Position numbers and translations under genes: made by a program. From Chthonomonas calidirosea (GTDB lineage Bacteria; Armatimonadota; Fimbriimonadia; Fimbriimonadales; Fimbriimonadaceae), in assembly GCA_945882415.1 (NCBI GenBank), contig CAMCWC010000003.1, positions 124,001 through 188,000 on the forward strand: a DNA stretch of 64,000 bases, given 5' to 3'. The number at the start of each line of letters is the position of its first letter. Positions within the stretch are counted from its first letter, which is position 1. This document shows positions 31,802-41,488 of this stretch, in pieces. The notes under the pieces were generated by a model. It saw nothing but the letters and a program-made list of their open reading frames with translations, ran no database searches and had not been told where the DNA came from.

Positions 31802-33739
31802 ATGGCTCACAAGTCGACCGTTTGCACCGCCATTCCGTACGTCAACAGCGTCCCCCACATCGGAAACATCCTCACCGATCTCAGTGGCGATGTCACGGCG
31901 CGATACCTTCGATTGCGCGGACACGACGTGTTCTTCCAAGTTGGCACCGACGAGAACGGACTAAAGATCAAGGAGGCCGCTGAAGCCCAAGGCCGCGATC
32001 CGTATGAGTTCGTTGCCGAGATCTCGAAGCGATTCCAGGACATCTTTGACGCGACAAAGATCAGCTACGACGACTTCATCCGCACGACATCCGACCGGCA
32101 CGTCCGGGCCAGCCAAGCTTTGTTCAGCAAGCTCCAAGAAAACGGCCACATCTACAGCGGCTTGTACGAGGGCTGGTATGACGTGTCAACCGAGACTTTC
32201 TTCCGGGAGGAAGACCTGGTCGATGGCAAAAGCCCGGACGGAAACGAAGTTCGGTGGGTCAGCGAGGAGAACTTCTTCTTCCGACTCTCTGCCTTCGAGG
32301 AAGCTCTGAAGGATCATATTGAAGCCAACCCAAGCTTCATTCGGCCAAACAATCGGCGGAATGAGGTGATCTCGTTTATCAATCAGGGCCTCCGCGATAT
32401 CTGCATCACCCGCAAAAATCCGGGCTGGGGCATTCCGGTTCCGGGCCGAGATGACCTCGTCATTTACGTTTGGTTTGACGCGCTGATCAACTACATCGCT
32501 AGCACCGGCTGGCCAGATGCGCCAGATTGGGATACCAAGTGGCCGGCGACCGTGCAATGGGTCGGAAAGGACATCCTCACTCGCTTCCACGCCACCCTCT
32601 GGCCAGCCATGCTGCTCGGGGCCGGACTGCCACTGTTTGATACCGTGGTCGCCCATGGCTGGGTACTCCTTGGCGGCGACAAGATGAGCAAGACGAAAGG
32701 GAACGTCGTTCGCCCGCTGGAGCTTGCCGACGCATTGGCCGAGCGAACTTCGATTTCCCAAGAAATTGCCGTGGATGCCCTCCGGCATTATCTCACTGCT
32801 ACGATGTCCCTGGAGAACGACTCGCAGTTCACCTACGAGGACTTCGACCTGCGCTACAACGCCGACCTTGCCAACGACCTTGGCAACGCGCTCAACCGTA
32901 GCCTCAGCATCGCGCATAAGTTCGGCTTCTCGACCGTCCCCGATGTCGCGCCGGAAGCCGAGGCGGTCCAAGCCATTCAGGAAGCGAAGCAGGCGTTTGC
33001 CGTGGCGATGGCCGATTACGAAATCGCCCGAGCCAGTTCGGCCGCGTTTGGCCTTATCCGGTTCTTGGGCAAATACATCGATTCCCGCGCTCCGTGGGCA
33101 TTGGCCAAAAACAACGACCCCGAGCTCGCGGCCGTCATCACGTCAACCCTACACGTCATGAGAGCGGCCGAGGGCCTTGTGCGCCCGCTGCTGCCATCAA
33201 CCGCCGATGCACTCGCCACTCAGCTCGGCGTGGAACCCACGTCGCACTGGGATCAAATCGGAGATCCGGCATCCCTGCCGGCCGGCACCGCCCTCAAGAA
33301 TCCCCAACCCATTTTCCCAAGGCTCGAAATCGAAAAGAAGGCACCCGAACCGAAAGCGCCGAAAGAGCCAAAGCCCGCAAAACAGGACAAACCTAAAGTG
33401 GAAGAAACCCTAACCGAAATCACCATCGATGACTTTGCCAAAGTCAAGTTCCGCGTCGCCCGCATTGTGGAAGCCGAGGCCATTGAAGGTGCGGACAAGC
33501 TCTACAAACTGCAAGTCATGATTGGCGAAGAGAAGCGCCAGATCGTCAGTGGCATCCGAAAGGACTACACGCCGGAGGATCTCATTGGCCGGCAGATCAT
33601 CGTTGTCGTCAACCTCAAACCGGTCAAGCTCCGAGGCGTGGACAGCAACGGCATGCTCCTCGCCGCGACGGATGAGAACGGCGGAGCGATCTTGCTGCAA
33701 CCCGATCGCGAAGCCCCCGAAGGCGCCCCGGTCAAGTAA
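31802..33739 (+). CDS. metG: Methionyl-tRNA synthetase
   Basis: Class I synthetase, 645 aa. TAIPYVNSVPHIGNIL carries the HIGH-type motif and GGDKMSKTKGN the KMSKS loop. FQVGTDENGLKI and YVWFDALINYIAS are the methionine/ATP-binding blocks. The connective peptide has no zinc-knuckle cysteines, as in the MetG2 group. After a Pro/Lys-rich linker (EPKAPKEPKPAKQ) comes a C-terminal tRNA-binding EMAP/Trbp111-type domain (KVKFRVARIVEAE, GIRKDYTPEDLIGRQIIVV). ATG at 31802. Confidence 0.96.
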   Translation: MAHKSTVCTAIPYVNSVPHIGNILTDLSGDVTARYLRLRGHDVFFQVGTDENGLKIKEAAEAQGRDPYEFVAEISKRFQDIFDATKISYDDFIRTTSDRHVRASQALFSKLQENGHIYSGLYEGWYDVSTETFFREEDLVDGKSPDGNEVRWVSEENFFFRLSAFEEALKDHIEANPSFIRPNNRRNEVISFINQGLRDICITRKNPGWGIPVPGRDDLVIYVWFDALINYIASTGWPDAPDWDTKWPATVQWVGKDILTRFHATLWPAMLLGAGLPLFDTVVAHGWVLLGGDKMSKTKGNVVRPLELADALAERTSISQEIAVDALRHYLTATMSLENDSQFTYEDFDLRYNADLANDLGNALNRSLSIAHKFGFSTVPDVAPEAEAVQAIQEAKQAFAVAMADYEIARASSAAFGLIRFLGKYIDSRAPWALAKNNDPELAAVITSTLHVMRAAEGLVRPLLPSTADALATQLGVEPTSHWDQIGDPASLPAGTALKNPQPIFPRLEIEKKAPEPKAPKEPKPAKQDKPKVEETLTEITIDDFAKVKFRVARIVEAEAIEGADKLYKLQVMIGEEKRQIVSGIRKDYTPEDLIGRQIIVVVNLKPVKLRGVDSNGMLLAATDENGGAILLQPDREAPEGAPVK

Positions 33740-33745
33740 GCCCGC

Positions 33746-33946
33746 TCAGTCCACCCGGTTTTTAATCGTGGAGATTCCGAGGGTGACCAACACGATGAAG
33801 CTGATCGTCTGCACGATCATGAGTCCGACGGTCACCACTCGGGGCAGGGCCGTGCCGCCCATGATCAAAGTAATGCCGACGCCGAAGAAAATTCCGGCGC
33901 ACAAAACAAGCACGCCAGACCGAGTTCCAGATTTTTCCGTGGGCAT
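33746..33946 (-). CDS. Small two-helix membrane protein
   Basis: 66-aa protein with two hydrophobic segments: SGVLVLCAGIFFGVGITLIM and VTVGLMIVQTISFIVLVTLG. ATG at 33946 is preferred to a TTG at 33973 that adds nine polar residues. No family recognised. Converges on metG with a 6-base gap and is divergent from the htpX-like gene. Confidence 0.5.
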   Translation of the reverse strand: MPTEKSGTRSGVLVLCAGIFFGVGITLIMGGTALPRVVTVGLMIVQTISFIVLVTLGISTIKNRVD

Positions 33947-34008
33947 GAGCTGAATTTCTAGTCTACGGTGCAACGTAACCCCCGTTTCCGGGGTAATCCC
34001 TAGAACGG

Positions 34009-34941
34009 ATGAAAAGGACGCTTCCCGAGCAAATTGCCGCCAACAAACGCGCCAGCATGCTTTGGGTTTCTCTACTCTTCCTTTTGCTGGTCGCCCTCGG
34101 CACCGTTATCATCGGCTCGTACTATCCCAAGTATCTGGTTTACGGGGCGATCGGTAGTTCTGCGCTCGGCGTGATTTTGTGCCTTGTGGCTACATATGCC
34201 GGGCCAAAGTTGGTTCTGCAGATGTCCGGCGCGCGCCACGCCACCGACGTCGAGGACCGAATGCTTCGGAACGTGGTCGAAGAAATGGCCATCGCAAGCG
34301 GCTTGCCGATGCCCGAAGTCTGGGTGATCGAAGACAGCGCGCCAAACGCGTTTGCAACTGGGCGAACTCCAGACAAATCCGCCGTTGCCATCACGACCGG
34401 ATTGTTGCAGAAACTCAATCGCGACGAACTACAAGGCGTCATGGCGCACGAGATGGCACACATTCGAAACTACGACGTTCGGCTCATGACCACGGTCGCG
34501 CTGATCGCCGGCGCCATTCCGCTGTTGGCGGATGGGTTCCTGCGGATGCAGTGGTACGGCGGCCGACGCCGCGATGATGACCGCGAGAGCGGTCAGCTCG
34601 GGCAAATTCTAACCATCGTCGGCATCGTGCTTTCCTTAATCGCACCGCTATTTGCCGTGCTGTTGAAGATGGCCGTGAGCCGCCAGCGCGAGTATCTCGC
34701 CGACGCGACCGCCGCCGACATGACCCGAAACCCCGACGGCCTTGCAAGCGCGCTTTGGAAGATTGAGAACGACAACGAAGCCCTAGAAGGTGCCAACCGG
34801 GCGATGCAACACATGTATATCATCAACCCGCTACGACTTCACGGCGGAGACGGTATGTTCAGCACCCACCCGCCGACTGAAGACCGAATCAGGCGTTTAA
34901 CCGCGCTTGGCTCAAACTTCCAGGATCCGCTAGCGCCTTAA
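34009..34941 (+). CDS. HtpX-like M48 membrane metalloprotease
   Basis: 310-aa membrane zinc protease. Two N-terminal transmembrane segments (LWVSLLFLLLVALGTVIIG, YGAIGSSALGVILCLVAT), then the metal site in GVMAHEMAHIRNYD (HExxH-type), followed by two more hydrophobic stretches (TTVALIAGAIPLLA, LTIVGIVLSLIAPLFAVLL) and the third ligand region SRQREYLADATA. HtpX enzymes degrade misfolded membrane proteins. It overlaps the convergent gene by 4 bases. No heat-shock promoter is obvious. Confidence 0.92.
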   Translation: MKRTLPEQIAANKRASMLWVSLLFLLLVALGTVIIGSYYPKYLVYGAIGSSALGVILCLVATYAGPKLVLQMSGARHATDVEDRMLRNVVEEMAIASGLPMPEVWVIEDSAPNAFATGRTPDKSAVAITTGLLQKLNRDELQGVMAHEMAHIRNYDVRLMTTVALIAGAIPLLADGFLRMQWYGGRRRDDDRESGQLGQILTIVGIVLSLIAPLFAVLLKMAVSRQREYLADATAADMTRNPDGLASALWKIENDNEALEGANRAMQHMYIINPLRLHGGDGMFSTHPPTEDRIRRLTALGSNFQDPLAP

Positions 34942-35516
34942 TCCGGCTCGCTTTCGTCCATACACCAAGGACTAGCTTGGCCCTTCTCGTAACCCGGCAT
35001 TCCAGGGTACAGAAATAGCGAGACACCTTGTTCGTTTGGTACACCGACGCGCTTTTCGCATTCCGTCACCCGCCGAATGGTTCCATCCTTGTAGAGAACA
35101 AGGGTATATCCGGTCGGCTTGGTCCGTACGAACTTCACGCAGTTTCGGTAAAGATAAACATCGGTGTAGGCAATGACATCTTTATCTTCAAGGTCTTTAA
35201 AAATGCCCAAGTTGCCGGTCCGCTCGTCTCGTGTGGAGGGATTCGCTGCCAAGTGCGAGAAAGGCATCCGGCGATCTGCAAAGCTAATCGCCTTCGCGGC
35301 CTCGTTCGAAAAGTTTCCTTCCTTCAAGCGAGCATAAATCTTTCTCAAGTGCGCCTCGCCCGCAAGGACGTGCGCCTCTTCCGGGCCAGTGTTGTTGACG
35401 ATGATGGTGTTATCGTCTTGGGGACGTGGCTTCAGCCCGCCGGCGATTCCTTTGCCGGCAAAGAAAAGGCAAGTTGCCGATACCGTCGCGATGAAAATTT
35501 TGGTCCGGGTGTTCAT
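34938..35516 (-). CDS. Membrane-anchored or secreted protein, unknown function
   Basis: 192-aa protein with an N-terminal hydrophobic segment (IFIATVSATCLFFAGKGIAGG) that may be a signal or anchor. The rest is soluble, with four Cys (one in the anchor; RNCVKF, TECEKR and SPWCMD outside) and a Tyr-rich block YTDVYLYRNCVKF. ATG at 35516 is chosen; a longer frame begins at 35552. No known domain. The gene after it on the same strand is more than 100 bases away. Confidence 0.6.
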   Translation of the reverse strand: MNTRTKIFIATVSATCLFFAGKGIAGGLKPRPQDDNTIIVNNTGPEEAHVLAGEAHLRKIYARLKEGNFSNEAAKAISFADRRMPFSHLAANPSTRDERTGNLGIFKDLEDKDVIAYTDVYLYRNCVKFVRTKPTGYTLVLYKDGTIRRVTECEKRVGVPNEQGVSLFLYPGMPGYEKGQASPWCMDESEPD

Positions 35517-35656
35517 GAGCTCCACAAAGGCTAAACGTAGGTAGAACGGCAATATCCGGTATATCGCGAAGGAACCACCTGTTCAACTCCTGCCGACATT
35601 CTAACAAAGAATCGAAAACATGCCAATAGAATTTTCGAGACTCTAATAACTGGCGA

Positions 35657-37444
35657 TCAACCAGCAACTGGTTCCAACGCCACCCGGAACTGCTCTCGGT
35701 ACAGCCGCGAGTACAGTCCCGTCCCTGCTACCAACTCGGCGTGTGTCCCCTGCTCGGTGACCACACCTTTCTCCAAAACCAAAATCTGATCCGCACCAAC
35801 AATCGTCGACAGCCGGTGAGCGATGACGAAGCTGGTCCGTCCTCGCAGCAAGTTATCTAGCGCAGATTGCAGCAGGGCCTCCGTTTGGCTGTCCAGCGAG
35901 CTCGTAGCTTCGTCCAGAATCAAAATGCGTGGATCGGCCAACAGGGCGCGTGCAATCGCCAAGCGCTGCTTCTCGCCGACGGAGAGCTTAATCCCGTCTT
36001 CGCCAATCTTCGTCTCGTAACCTTCAGGCAAGGCAAGGATAGTCTCGTGGATGCTCGCCGCGATGGCCGCATCCTCTACTTCCTTATCCGTCGCTTCGAG
36101 CCGACCGTAGCGGATGTTCTCCCGAATCGAGGAGTTGAACAGAATGCTCTCCTGTGCGACCACGCCGACCTGCCGTCGATAGCTCCGCAGTTGCACGTCG
36201 CGCAAGTCCCGCCCGTCAATCGTAATCCGTCCGGTCGTCGGGTCGTAGTGCCGAAGCAGCAGGGAAGCCATCGTGGTCTTTCCGCTGCCGGAGAAGCCGA
36301 CGAGCGCCACCGTTTGCCCCGGCTTCGCCTCGAGCTTGATCCCCTTCAGAACCGGCTGCCCGGGTTCGTATTCGAACCAAACATCTTCAAATCGAACGGT
36401 CCCCTGAATGGTCGGCATCGGTAGCGCATCCGGCTGATCAACAATCGAGTTCGAAAGACTCATCGTGCGGAAGATTCGGTACAAGGCGGCCTGTGCGCGA
36501 GCGATCGGGTCCAGCACGACCAAGAACCGAACAATCGGGCCGTAGATGTAGCCAACCGCGTAGAGCAGGAACATGACGAGGGTTCCGGCTTCCATCTTGC
36601 CTTGGATGCACTGGGTTCCGCCGTACCATAAAACGAGTCCGGTCGCAACGCCGCAAAGTGCGTCCGCAATGGTCCAGAGTCCACCGCCGAGCGCGCCTTG
36701 GTGCATGTTGAGGCCCATGATGTCGCGGGTGTTCGACATGAACACGCGGCTCTCAAATCGCTCTTGGCCAAACCCCTTCACGGTGGCGATACCGGTCAGC
36801 TTTTCTTGCATCTGACCATACATCGTGTCGCGCTTCGCCCGAATGTCGTTGCTCGTGCTCTGCAATTTCGGGAAGAAGTGGCGGAAGTTCCAGATGTAAA
36901 CCGGTGCGATGCTCAGGCTGATCAGGGCCATCACCCAGTTGATCTTTAGCAGGACAACCGTGACCAGTGTGAGCTGGACAAAGTCCCCCATCATCGTAGG
37001 CAGGTTGGACGTGATCAGCTGGTTCACGGTGCCAGCGTCGTTCATCACGTTGCTCACGAGCTTTCCGGTCTGGTTCTTCTCGAAATAGGCCATCGGAAGC
37101 TGCTGCATGTGACCCAACAGCTTTTCCCGCATCGACAACAAGAATGACTGGCCCAGCATGCTCATCTGCACCGACAGGGCGTAACCAAGCCCGCCGCTCG
37201 CAAGCGAGAACGCCACGATGTACGCCAGATACAACACCGTATTGATCTTTTCCCCGCGCTGGAGCAGGTTGACGATGTCGCCGAGAATCAGTGGCGGCAC
37301 AAAGCCAAACAGCGTCTGGATGATCGTGAGGAAGGCGATAAACGCCATCCGTGGCCGGAAGGGAATCAGTTCGATCCAAAGTCGCCGAAAAGTGAGAATG
37401 CCTTCACTCGGCTCAGGCGTAGTCTTATTTACAGCAATCGCCAT
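35657..37444 (-). CDS. ABC exporter half-transporter (MsbA/multidrug type)
   Basis: 595-aa fused permease-ATPase. Six transmembrane helices lie in residues about 25-320 (e.g. MAFIAFLTIIQTLFGFVPPL, GTLVMFLLYAVGYIYGPIV). The ATP-binding domain has Walker A GFSGSGKTT, Q-loop VAQESIL, signature LSVGEKQR (a variant of LSGGQ), Walker B ILILDEATSSLD and H-loop IAHRLSTI. It probably works as a homodimer for lipids or drugs; the substrate is unknown. Probable membrane neighbour in the same orientation: the CNNM/CorC-type gene upstream, 60 bases away. Confidence 0.93.
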   Translation of the reverse strand: MAIAVNKTTPEPSEGILTFRRLWIELIPFRPRMAFIAFLTIIQTLFGFVPPLILGDIVNLLQRGEKINTVLYLAYIVAFSLASGGLGYALSVQMSMLGQSFLLSMREKLLGHMQQLPMAYFEKNQTGKLVSNVMNDAGTVNQLITSNLPTMMGDFVQLTLVTVVLLKINWVMALISLSIAPVYIWNFRHFFPKLQSTSNDIRAKRDTMYGQMQEKLTGIATVKGFGQERFESRVFMSNTRDIMGLNMHQGALGGGLWTIADALCGVATGLVLWYGGTQCIQGKMEAGTLVMFLLYAVGYIYGPIVRFLVVLDPIARAQAALYRIFRTMSLSNSIVDQPDALPMPTIQGTVRFEDVWFEYEPGQPVLKGIKLEAKPGQTVALVGFSGSGKTTMASLLLRHYDPTTGRITIDGRDLRDVQLRSYRRQVGVVAQESILFNSSIRENIRYGRLEATDKEVEDAAIAASIHETILALPEGYETKIGEDGIKLSVGEKQRLAIARALLADPRILILDEATSSLDSQTEALLQSALDNLLRGRTSFVIAHRLSTIVGADQILVLEKGVVTEQGTHAELVAGTGLYSRLYREQFRVALEPVAG

Positions 37445-37504
37445 CCTTCCTTTCCCCTCCCGTCCCCGACTATCGGCGCGAAACCGATAATTGTTAATAG
37501 ACTA

Positions 37505-38824
37505 CTACGAAGCCTGAACAAGATCGGCAAATTCAGGTTTCAACTGAATCGAAACGCGCGTTATTCGTCGCCGCGCCATGTTTTCGACTCGCATCAGTCC
37601 AAGCTCAATCTCGGTGGTATCGCCGGTCCGTGGCACTCGCTCAAGCTCGTTGATCACAATCGTTGCCAAAGTTTCGGTGTTTGGCTCGTCGCCATCCAGC
37701 CCCAACTTCGAAATGAGCTCGTCATATCGGAGATCTGCTCGGGCTGAGACACGCCCGCCAGGATAAACCGTGATCGCCGGACGCTCGCTTTCCAGGCTAT
37801 CTTCCAACTCTCCAAAGACCTCTTCGATGACGTCTTCCAGCGTGATCAGACCGCTGGTGCCGCCGTACTCATCCATAACAATCACCATCTGGGTCTTGTT
37901 CTGGCGCATCATTTCCACCAGTCGCTCCAAGCTCAGGTTCTCTGGCACGGCGACGGGTGGTCTTGCAATGGACTCCAAATCAAGGTTCGGATCGTCCAGG
38001 TGGTTGATGATGTCGTGGATATAAACGATGCCAACGAGGTCGTCGATGTCGCCCCGGCAGACCGGAAACCGGTTGTACGGCATCGTCTTGACTCGCTCCA
38101 AAAGCTGCTTGGCATCCAGCTTGCTGTCAAGCCATTTCATGTCCAGACGGTGGATCATGATGTCGCGGGCGCTCAGGTTGTCGAGCCGCAACGCACGGTT
38201 CACCATCTCCGCGTGGGACTTGTCGAGGACTCCCGCGTTGCCGCCGCTACGGATCAGCATCATCAGCTCATCGCGAGATACTGCGTCCTGCTCGGTGTCT
38301 GCATTGATGCCAAACGGACGCAAGACCAGTACCGCTGAACTCTGCACCAGCATGACGAGCGGCTTCGCAAATCGAACGCAAAACCGCAGCGGCCGAATCG
38401 CGATCAGCGCTAACTGGTCTGCCGCTCGCAGCGACACAAACTTCGGCACCAACTCTCCAAAAACAACCGTGAAGTACGTGATGGTCGCAACCGAAAAAAT
38501 CGACACGCCGGTTCGGAAGGAGTAGAGCATCTCTTCCGACAACATCATCAGCAGCAAAATTCTGAGCTGACCGGAAATGAACGGCTCCGCAACCAAGCCA
38601 ATCCCGATGCCGAGCATGGTGATGTACACCTGCATCCCGGCCACGTACGGCGCCATGTTGTCGAGGGCATCGACAATCAGCGCGGCGGAGCGGTTTCCTT
38701 TCTTTGCAAGCGCCTCAAAGTGCCCTCGGCGGGCGCTGAGCAACGCATACTCGGAAGCCACAAAGAACGCATTAGCCAGAATCAGGCCGATGGATGCAAG
38801 CAATAACCCAAACTCGGCCGACAT
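37505..38824 (-). CDS. CNNM/CorC-HlyC family membrane protein
   Basis: 439-aa protein with N-terminal DUF21 (CNNM) transmembrane domain (residues 1-190: GLLLASIGLILANAFFVASE, FGELVPKFVSLRAADQ), two CBS domains about 205-330 (ARDIMIHRLDMKWLD, MVIVMDEYGGTSGLITLED) and a C-terminal CorC/HlyC domain (SARADLRYDELISKLGLD). The family is connected to magnesium/cobalt transport and was historically called hemolysin. Its start is 3 bases beyond the stop of the AhpD-like gene, so the two are co-transcribed. Confidence 0.93.
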   Translation of the reverse strand: MSAEFGLLLASIGLILANAFFVASEYALLSARRGHFEALAKKGNRSAALIVDALDNMAPYVAGMQVYITMLGIGIGLVAEPFISGQLRILLLMMLSEEMLYSFRTGVSIFSVATITYFTVVFGELVPKFVSLRAADQLALIAIRPLRFCVRFAKPLVMLVQSSAVLVLRPFGINADTEQDAVSRDELMMLIRSGGNAGVLDKSHAEMVNRALRLDNLSARDIMIHRLDMKWLDSKLDAKQLLERVKTMPYNRFPVCRGDIDDLVGIVYIHDIINHLDDPNLDLESIARPPVAVPENLSLERLVEMMRQNKTQMVIVMDEYGGTSGLITLEDVIEEVFGELEDSLESERPAITVYPGGRVSARADLRYDELISKLGLDGDEPNTETLATIVINELERVPRTGDTTEIELGLMRVENMARRRITRVSIQLKPEFADLVQAS

Positions 38825-38827
38825 GGT

Positions 38828-39202
38828 TTAGTCAATTGTAACGTTGGTTTCGTCGTTTGGCGAGGGGATCAGTTCATCCAGCATCTCAAACGCGTATCGC
38901 AAGTGCGGAATCACGATGCTGCCACCGATCACTAAAGCGATGTTCATCGCCTCATTTAGCTCTTCCCGGCTCGCCCCTTCCGTGACGCATCGGTCGAGAT
39001 GGTAGAAGATGCAATCGTTGCATCGAAGGACCATGGATCCAACCAGGCCCATTAGTTCTTTGTTTTTGACCGAGATTGCGCCGTCTTGGTAGGCATTCGC
39101 ATCGTGGGCAAAGAACCGGTTGAAGTCGCGGAAACCCGCATTGAGAATCTTGTCGTTCATTTCAGAACGATAGAGTCGAGTTTCGGCGGCTTTCTTTCTC
39201 AC
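38828..39202 (-). CDS. Carboxymuconolactone decarboxylase/AhpD-like protein
   Basis: 124-aa AhpD-like alpha-helical protein with the redox motif LRCNDCIFYHLDRCV (CxxC with distal His), after DGAISVKNKELMGL. AhpD members reduce peroxiredoxin adaptors; many CMD proteins are of unknown role. GTG start at 39202; an alternative ATG at 39160 (MNDKILNAGF) would still keep the active site. Upstream is a membrane-anchored protein and downstream a CNNM-type gene, all on the minus strand. Confidence 0.87.
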   Translation of the reverse strand: MRKKAAETRLYRSEMNDKILNAGFRDFNRFFAHDANAYQDGAISVKNKELMGLVGSMVLRCNDCIFYHLDRCVTEGASREELNEAMNIALVIGGSIVIPHLRYAFEMLDELIPSPNDETNVTID

Positions 39203-39211
39203 GGGTTCAGA

Positions 39212-39649
39212 TTAACGCGGCAAAGCCGGGAACATGTCGCGACTGATGTTGCCGACATCGACTTTCCACCGACCGTCTTCTTTCACCATTGGCAGCTGGA
39301 AGTTCTCTTCGTACGATGCAGAGGACATCGCATTTCTAATGACCTGCATTCGAACGGCGGCAGAGTTCTCGTCTGCTTCCTTCGAGCCCATGATTCGCCA
39401 GCGGAACAGGTAGTGCTTGCCGGCCTTGTTGATCGCAAAGTCCCACTGCTTTCGCAAGTCTTCCTTGTCGCGGCCGTCGAGGGCAGAAAGCTCGGTGAGA
39501 GTATTTACGTCCCCTTTCGCGAGGGCGGACATAAACTTCGTGCCCACGGTCTGCACGCTCTCGCGGGTCATGAAGATCACGTAGCCCAGCATCAGCACTA
39601 CGGCAATGCCGACCACCAGGATGATATTCACGCGGCCAAAACGATTCAT
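39212..39649 (-). CDS. Single-pass membrane protein, unknown function
   Basis: 145-aa protein with one N-terminal anchor (VNIILVVGIAVVLMLGYVIF) and a soluble domain (SVQTVGTKFMSALAKGDVNT...DGRWKVDVGNISRDMF) resembling small NTF2-like or DUF4878-type periplasmic domains; this is a weak similarity. ATG at 39649 chosen over 39712. The neighbouring gene at 39709 has the same layout (anchor, then FHQAIEARDSRELQ and NPTDRNWKINASK), so the two may be distant paralogues. Confidence 0.62.
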   Translation of the reverse strand: MNRFGRVNIILVVGIAVVLMLGYVIFMTRESVQTVGTKFMSALAKGDVNTLTELSALDGRDKEDLRKQWDFAINKAGKHYLFRWRIMGSKEADENSAAVRMQVIRNAMSSASYEENFQLPMVKEDGRWKVDVGNISRDMFPALPR

Positions 39650-39708
39650 GCGCACGTAATTAAACCTTAGCAACCCGGTCTGTTGTTCCCGAAACCGCGA
39701 AACCGCCC

Positions 39709-40128
39709 TCAACGCCCGCCGTAAACTGCGTTTAAGTAGTCTTTCAGCGCGTTCGTGGTTTTCGAGGCATTGATCTTCCAGTTACGATCGGTTGGGTTCT
39801 TCGTGACGATAAAGACGATAGGAAAGGGATTTCCAATCTCGTCTCGGTAGGTGATCAGTAACCGCTCTTCGGTACTGGAACCCCGCGCTCCGAGCAGTCC
39901 CGGTGGACCGTTTCGCAGCAGAACCGTGACGGTTGCCAAGAGGGTGCGAACGCTCGCCGATTCAACGGGCTCATCAACGACCTCCTGCAACTCCCGAGAG
40001 TCCCGAGCCTCGATGGCTTGGTGGAATCTTCGAACCGCGCTTTGTGGCCCGTAGTTTTGCAGTCGGAAGAAGACGAAAAGGACAATGGAAGCAAGCACAA
40101 ACGCCGGAATAATGCTTTTTCTATCCAT
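39709..40128 (-). CDS. Single-pass membrane protein, probable paralogue of downstream gene
   Basis: 139-aa protein: anchor IIPAFVLASIVLFVFFRLQ followed by SAVRRFHQAIEARDSRELQEVV and a C-terminal DRNWKINASKTTNALK. The order anchor - x-F-hydrophobic-A-hydrophobic - acidic helix - WK(I/V) strand parallels the downstream protein, although identity is low. ATG at 40128, 127 bases from the divergent DUF1501 gene. Function unknown. Confidence 0.62.
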   Translation of the reverse strand: MDRKSIIPAFVLASIVLFVFFRLQNYGPQSAVRRFHQAIEARDSRELQEVVDEPVESASVRTLLATVTVLLRNGPPGLLGARGSSTEERLLITYRDEIGNPFPIVFIVTKNPTDRNWKINASKTTNALKDYLNAVYGGR

Positions 40129-40255
40129 GTTTCCTCCCCCTACAACTCGTAAAGTCTACATGGGACCTTGGTTTCGTCACTGAACGTCCGAAAACTTCCA
40201 GCGTCCTACTTCACGTAATCCGCGCATTGACGGATAATCAGGAAGGATCGGAACC

Positions 40256-41488
40256 ATGAGCGACTTTTTAACTCGACGCGAAATTCTCAAAGGCGGAAGC
40301 GTCATTGCGATCGGGCTCGTTGCCCCAAGGTGGCTTTCGGCGGTCGCCCATGCCGACGTTGTCAATCAAGCCAAAGGTGGCAAAGCGGTAAACGATACCG
40401 TTCTCATCGTATGCCAGCTCTCCGGTGGTAACGATGGCCTAAATACCGTTGTCCCTTACACCAGCCCGCGCTATTACGAACTGCGCCCCAACGTTGGAGT
40501 AAAGGAATCTGTCGCGCTCAAGTTGAACGAGCAAATGGCTCTGCACCCTGGCATGACGGGCCTGCATGGCCTGTACAAGCAAGGCAAAGTAGCGGTCATC
40601 CAAAACGTCGGCTATGCGAAAGCAAACCGTTCGCACTTTAAGAGCATGGAAATCTGGCAGTCCGCCAGTCCGGAAGGGAAGTTGAAGCACGGCTGGATCG
40701 GTAGACACTTCGATCAGCAGCTCGCGCTCAGCCCGCTGAACCCCGTCGTCGCCCTTGGCCTCAGCACCGAGAAGCCCCTCGCCCTCGCCGGAAAAAACGC
40801 CAGCGTCCCCTGCTTCGCCTCGCTCACCGATGTGCAAAACATGATTGGCGATGCGGACACCGAGAAGATGCTTCGCCAAGTCCAAGGCATGGACGCAATG
40901 GAAGGATCCAGCACCAGTATCGTTCAAAAGGCGTCGAAGACCGCCCTCGAAGCGATGAGCGTGCTCAAGGAAAAGGTCGGCAAATACACCCCGACTGGAA
41001 CCTATGCCAACGACGCGTTCGGCAACGGATTCAAGCAAATCGCCCAGCTTGTCGCTACCTCCCCGGCTACTCGAGTGGTCTACTTCTCGGCGGGTGGGTT
41101 CGACACGCACGCCAAGCAAGCCGAGCAGCATGAGAAACTCCTGAAAGGATTCTCCGATGCCGTCACCACCTTCCAGGCCGAAATGGAAAAGATCGGCCGA
41201 GCGGACAAGGTCATTGTTCTCGCCTTCTCTGAGTTCGGTCGACGCGTGCAAGAAAACGCTTCGCTAGGAACGGATCACGGCAACGCTGGTCCGATGTTCC
41301 TTATCGGGAACAAGGTCAAGGGCGGAGTCCATGGCCCGGTGCCCGACCTCGTTAACCTCGATAACGGCGACGTGCCATTCACCCAGGATTTCCGCGGTGT
41401 CTACGCGACGACTTTGGATGACTGGATGAGCGGCGACTCCGGCCTAGTTCTGGGCGGAGACTTCAAGCACGTCGACATTCTCAAGTAA
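40256..41488 (+). CDS. DUF1501 family secreted protein
   Basis: 410-aa protein with a twin-arginine-type signal (LTRREILKGGSVIAIGL...) and the DUF1501 core: VNDTVLIVCQLSGGNDGLNTVVPY, RSHFKSMEIWQSA, FSAGGFDTHAKQAEQHEKLL and FSEFGRRVQENASLGTDHGN. The family is sulfatase/alkaline phosphatase-like in some alignments and usually follows a DUF1800 gene, which is absent here. AGGAAGGA gives a good ribosome binding site. The stop abuts the stop of the convergent glycosidase gene with no spacer. Confidence 0.85.
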   Translation: MSDFLTRREILKGGSVIAIGLVAPRWLSAVAHADVVNQAKGGKAVNDTVLIVCQLSGGNDGLNTVVPYTSPRYYELRPNVGVKESVALKLNEQMALHPGMTGLHGLYKQGKVAVIQNVGYAKANRSHFKSMEIWQSASPEGKLKHGWIGRHFDQQLALSPLNPVVALGLSTEKPLALAGKNASVPCFASLTDVQNMIGDADTEKMLRQVQGMDAMEGSSTSIVQKASKTALEAMSVLKEKVGKYTPTGTYANDAFGNGFKQIAQLVATSPATRVVYFSAGGFDTHAKQAEQHEKLLKGFSDAVTTFQAEMEKIGRADKVIVLAFSEFGRRVQENASLGTDHGNAGPMFLIGNKVKGGVHGPVPDLVNLDNGDVPFTQDFRGVYATTLDDWMSGDSGLVLGGDFKHVDILK

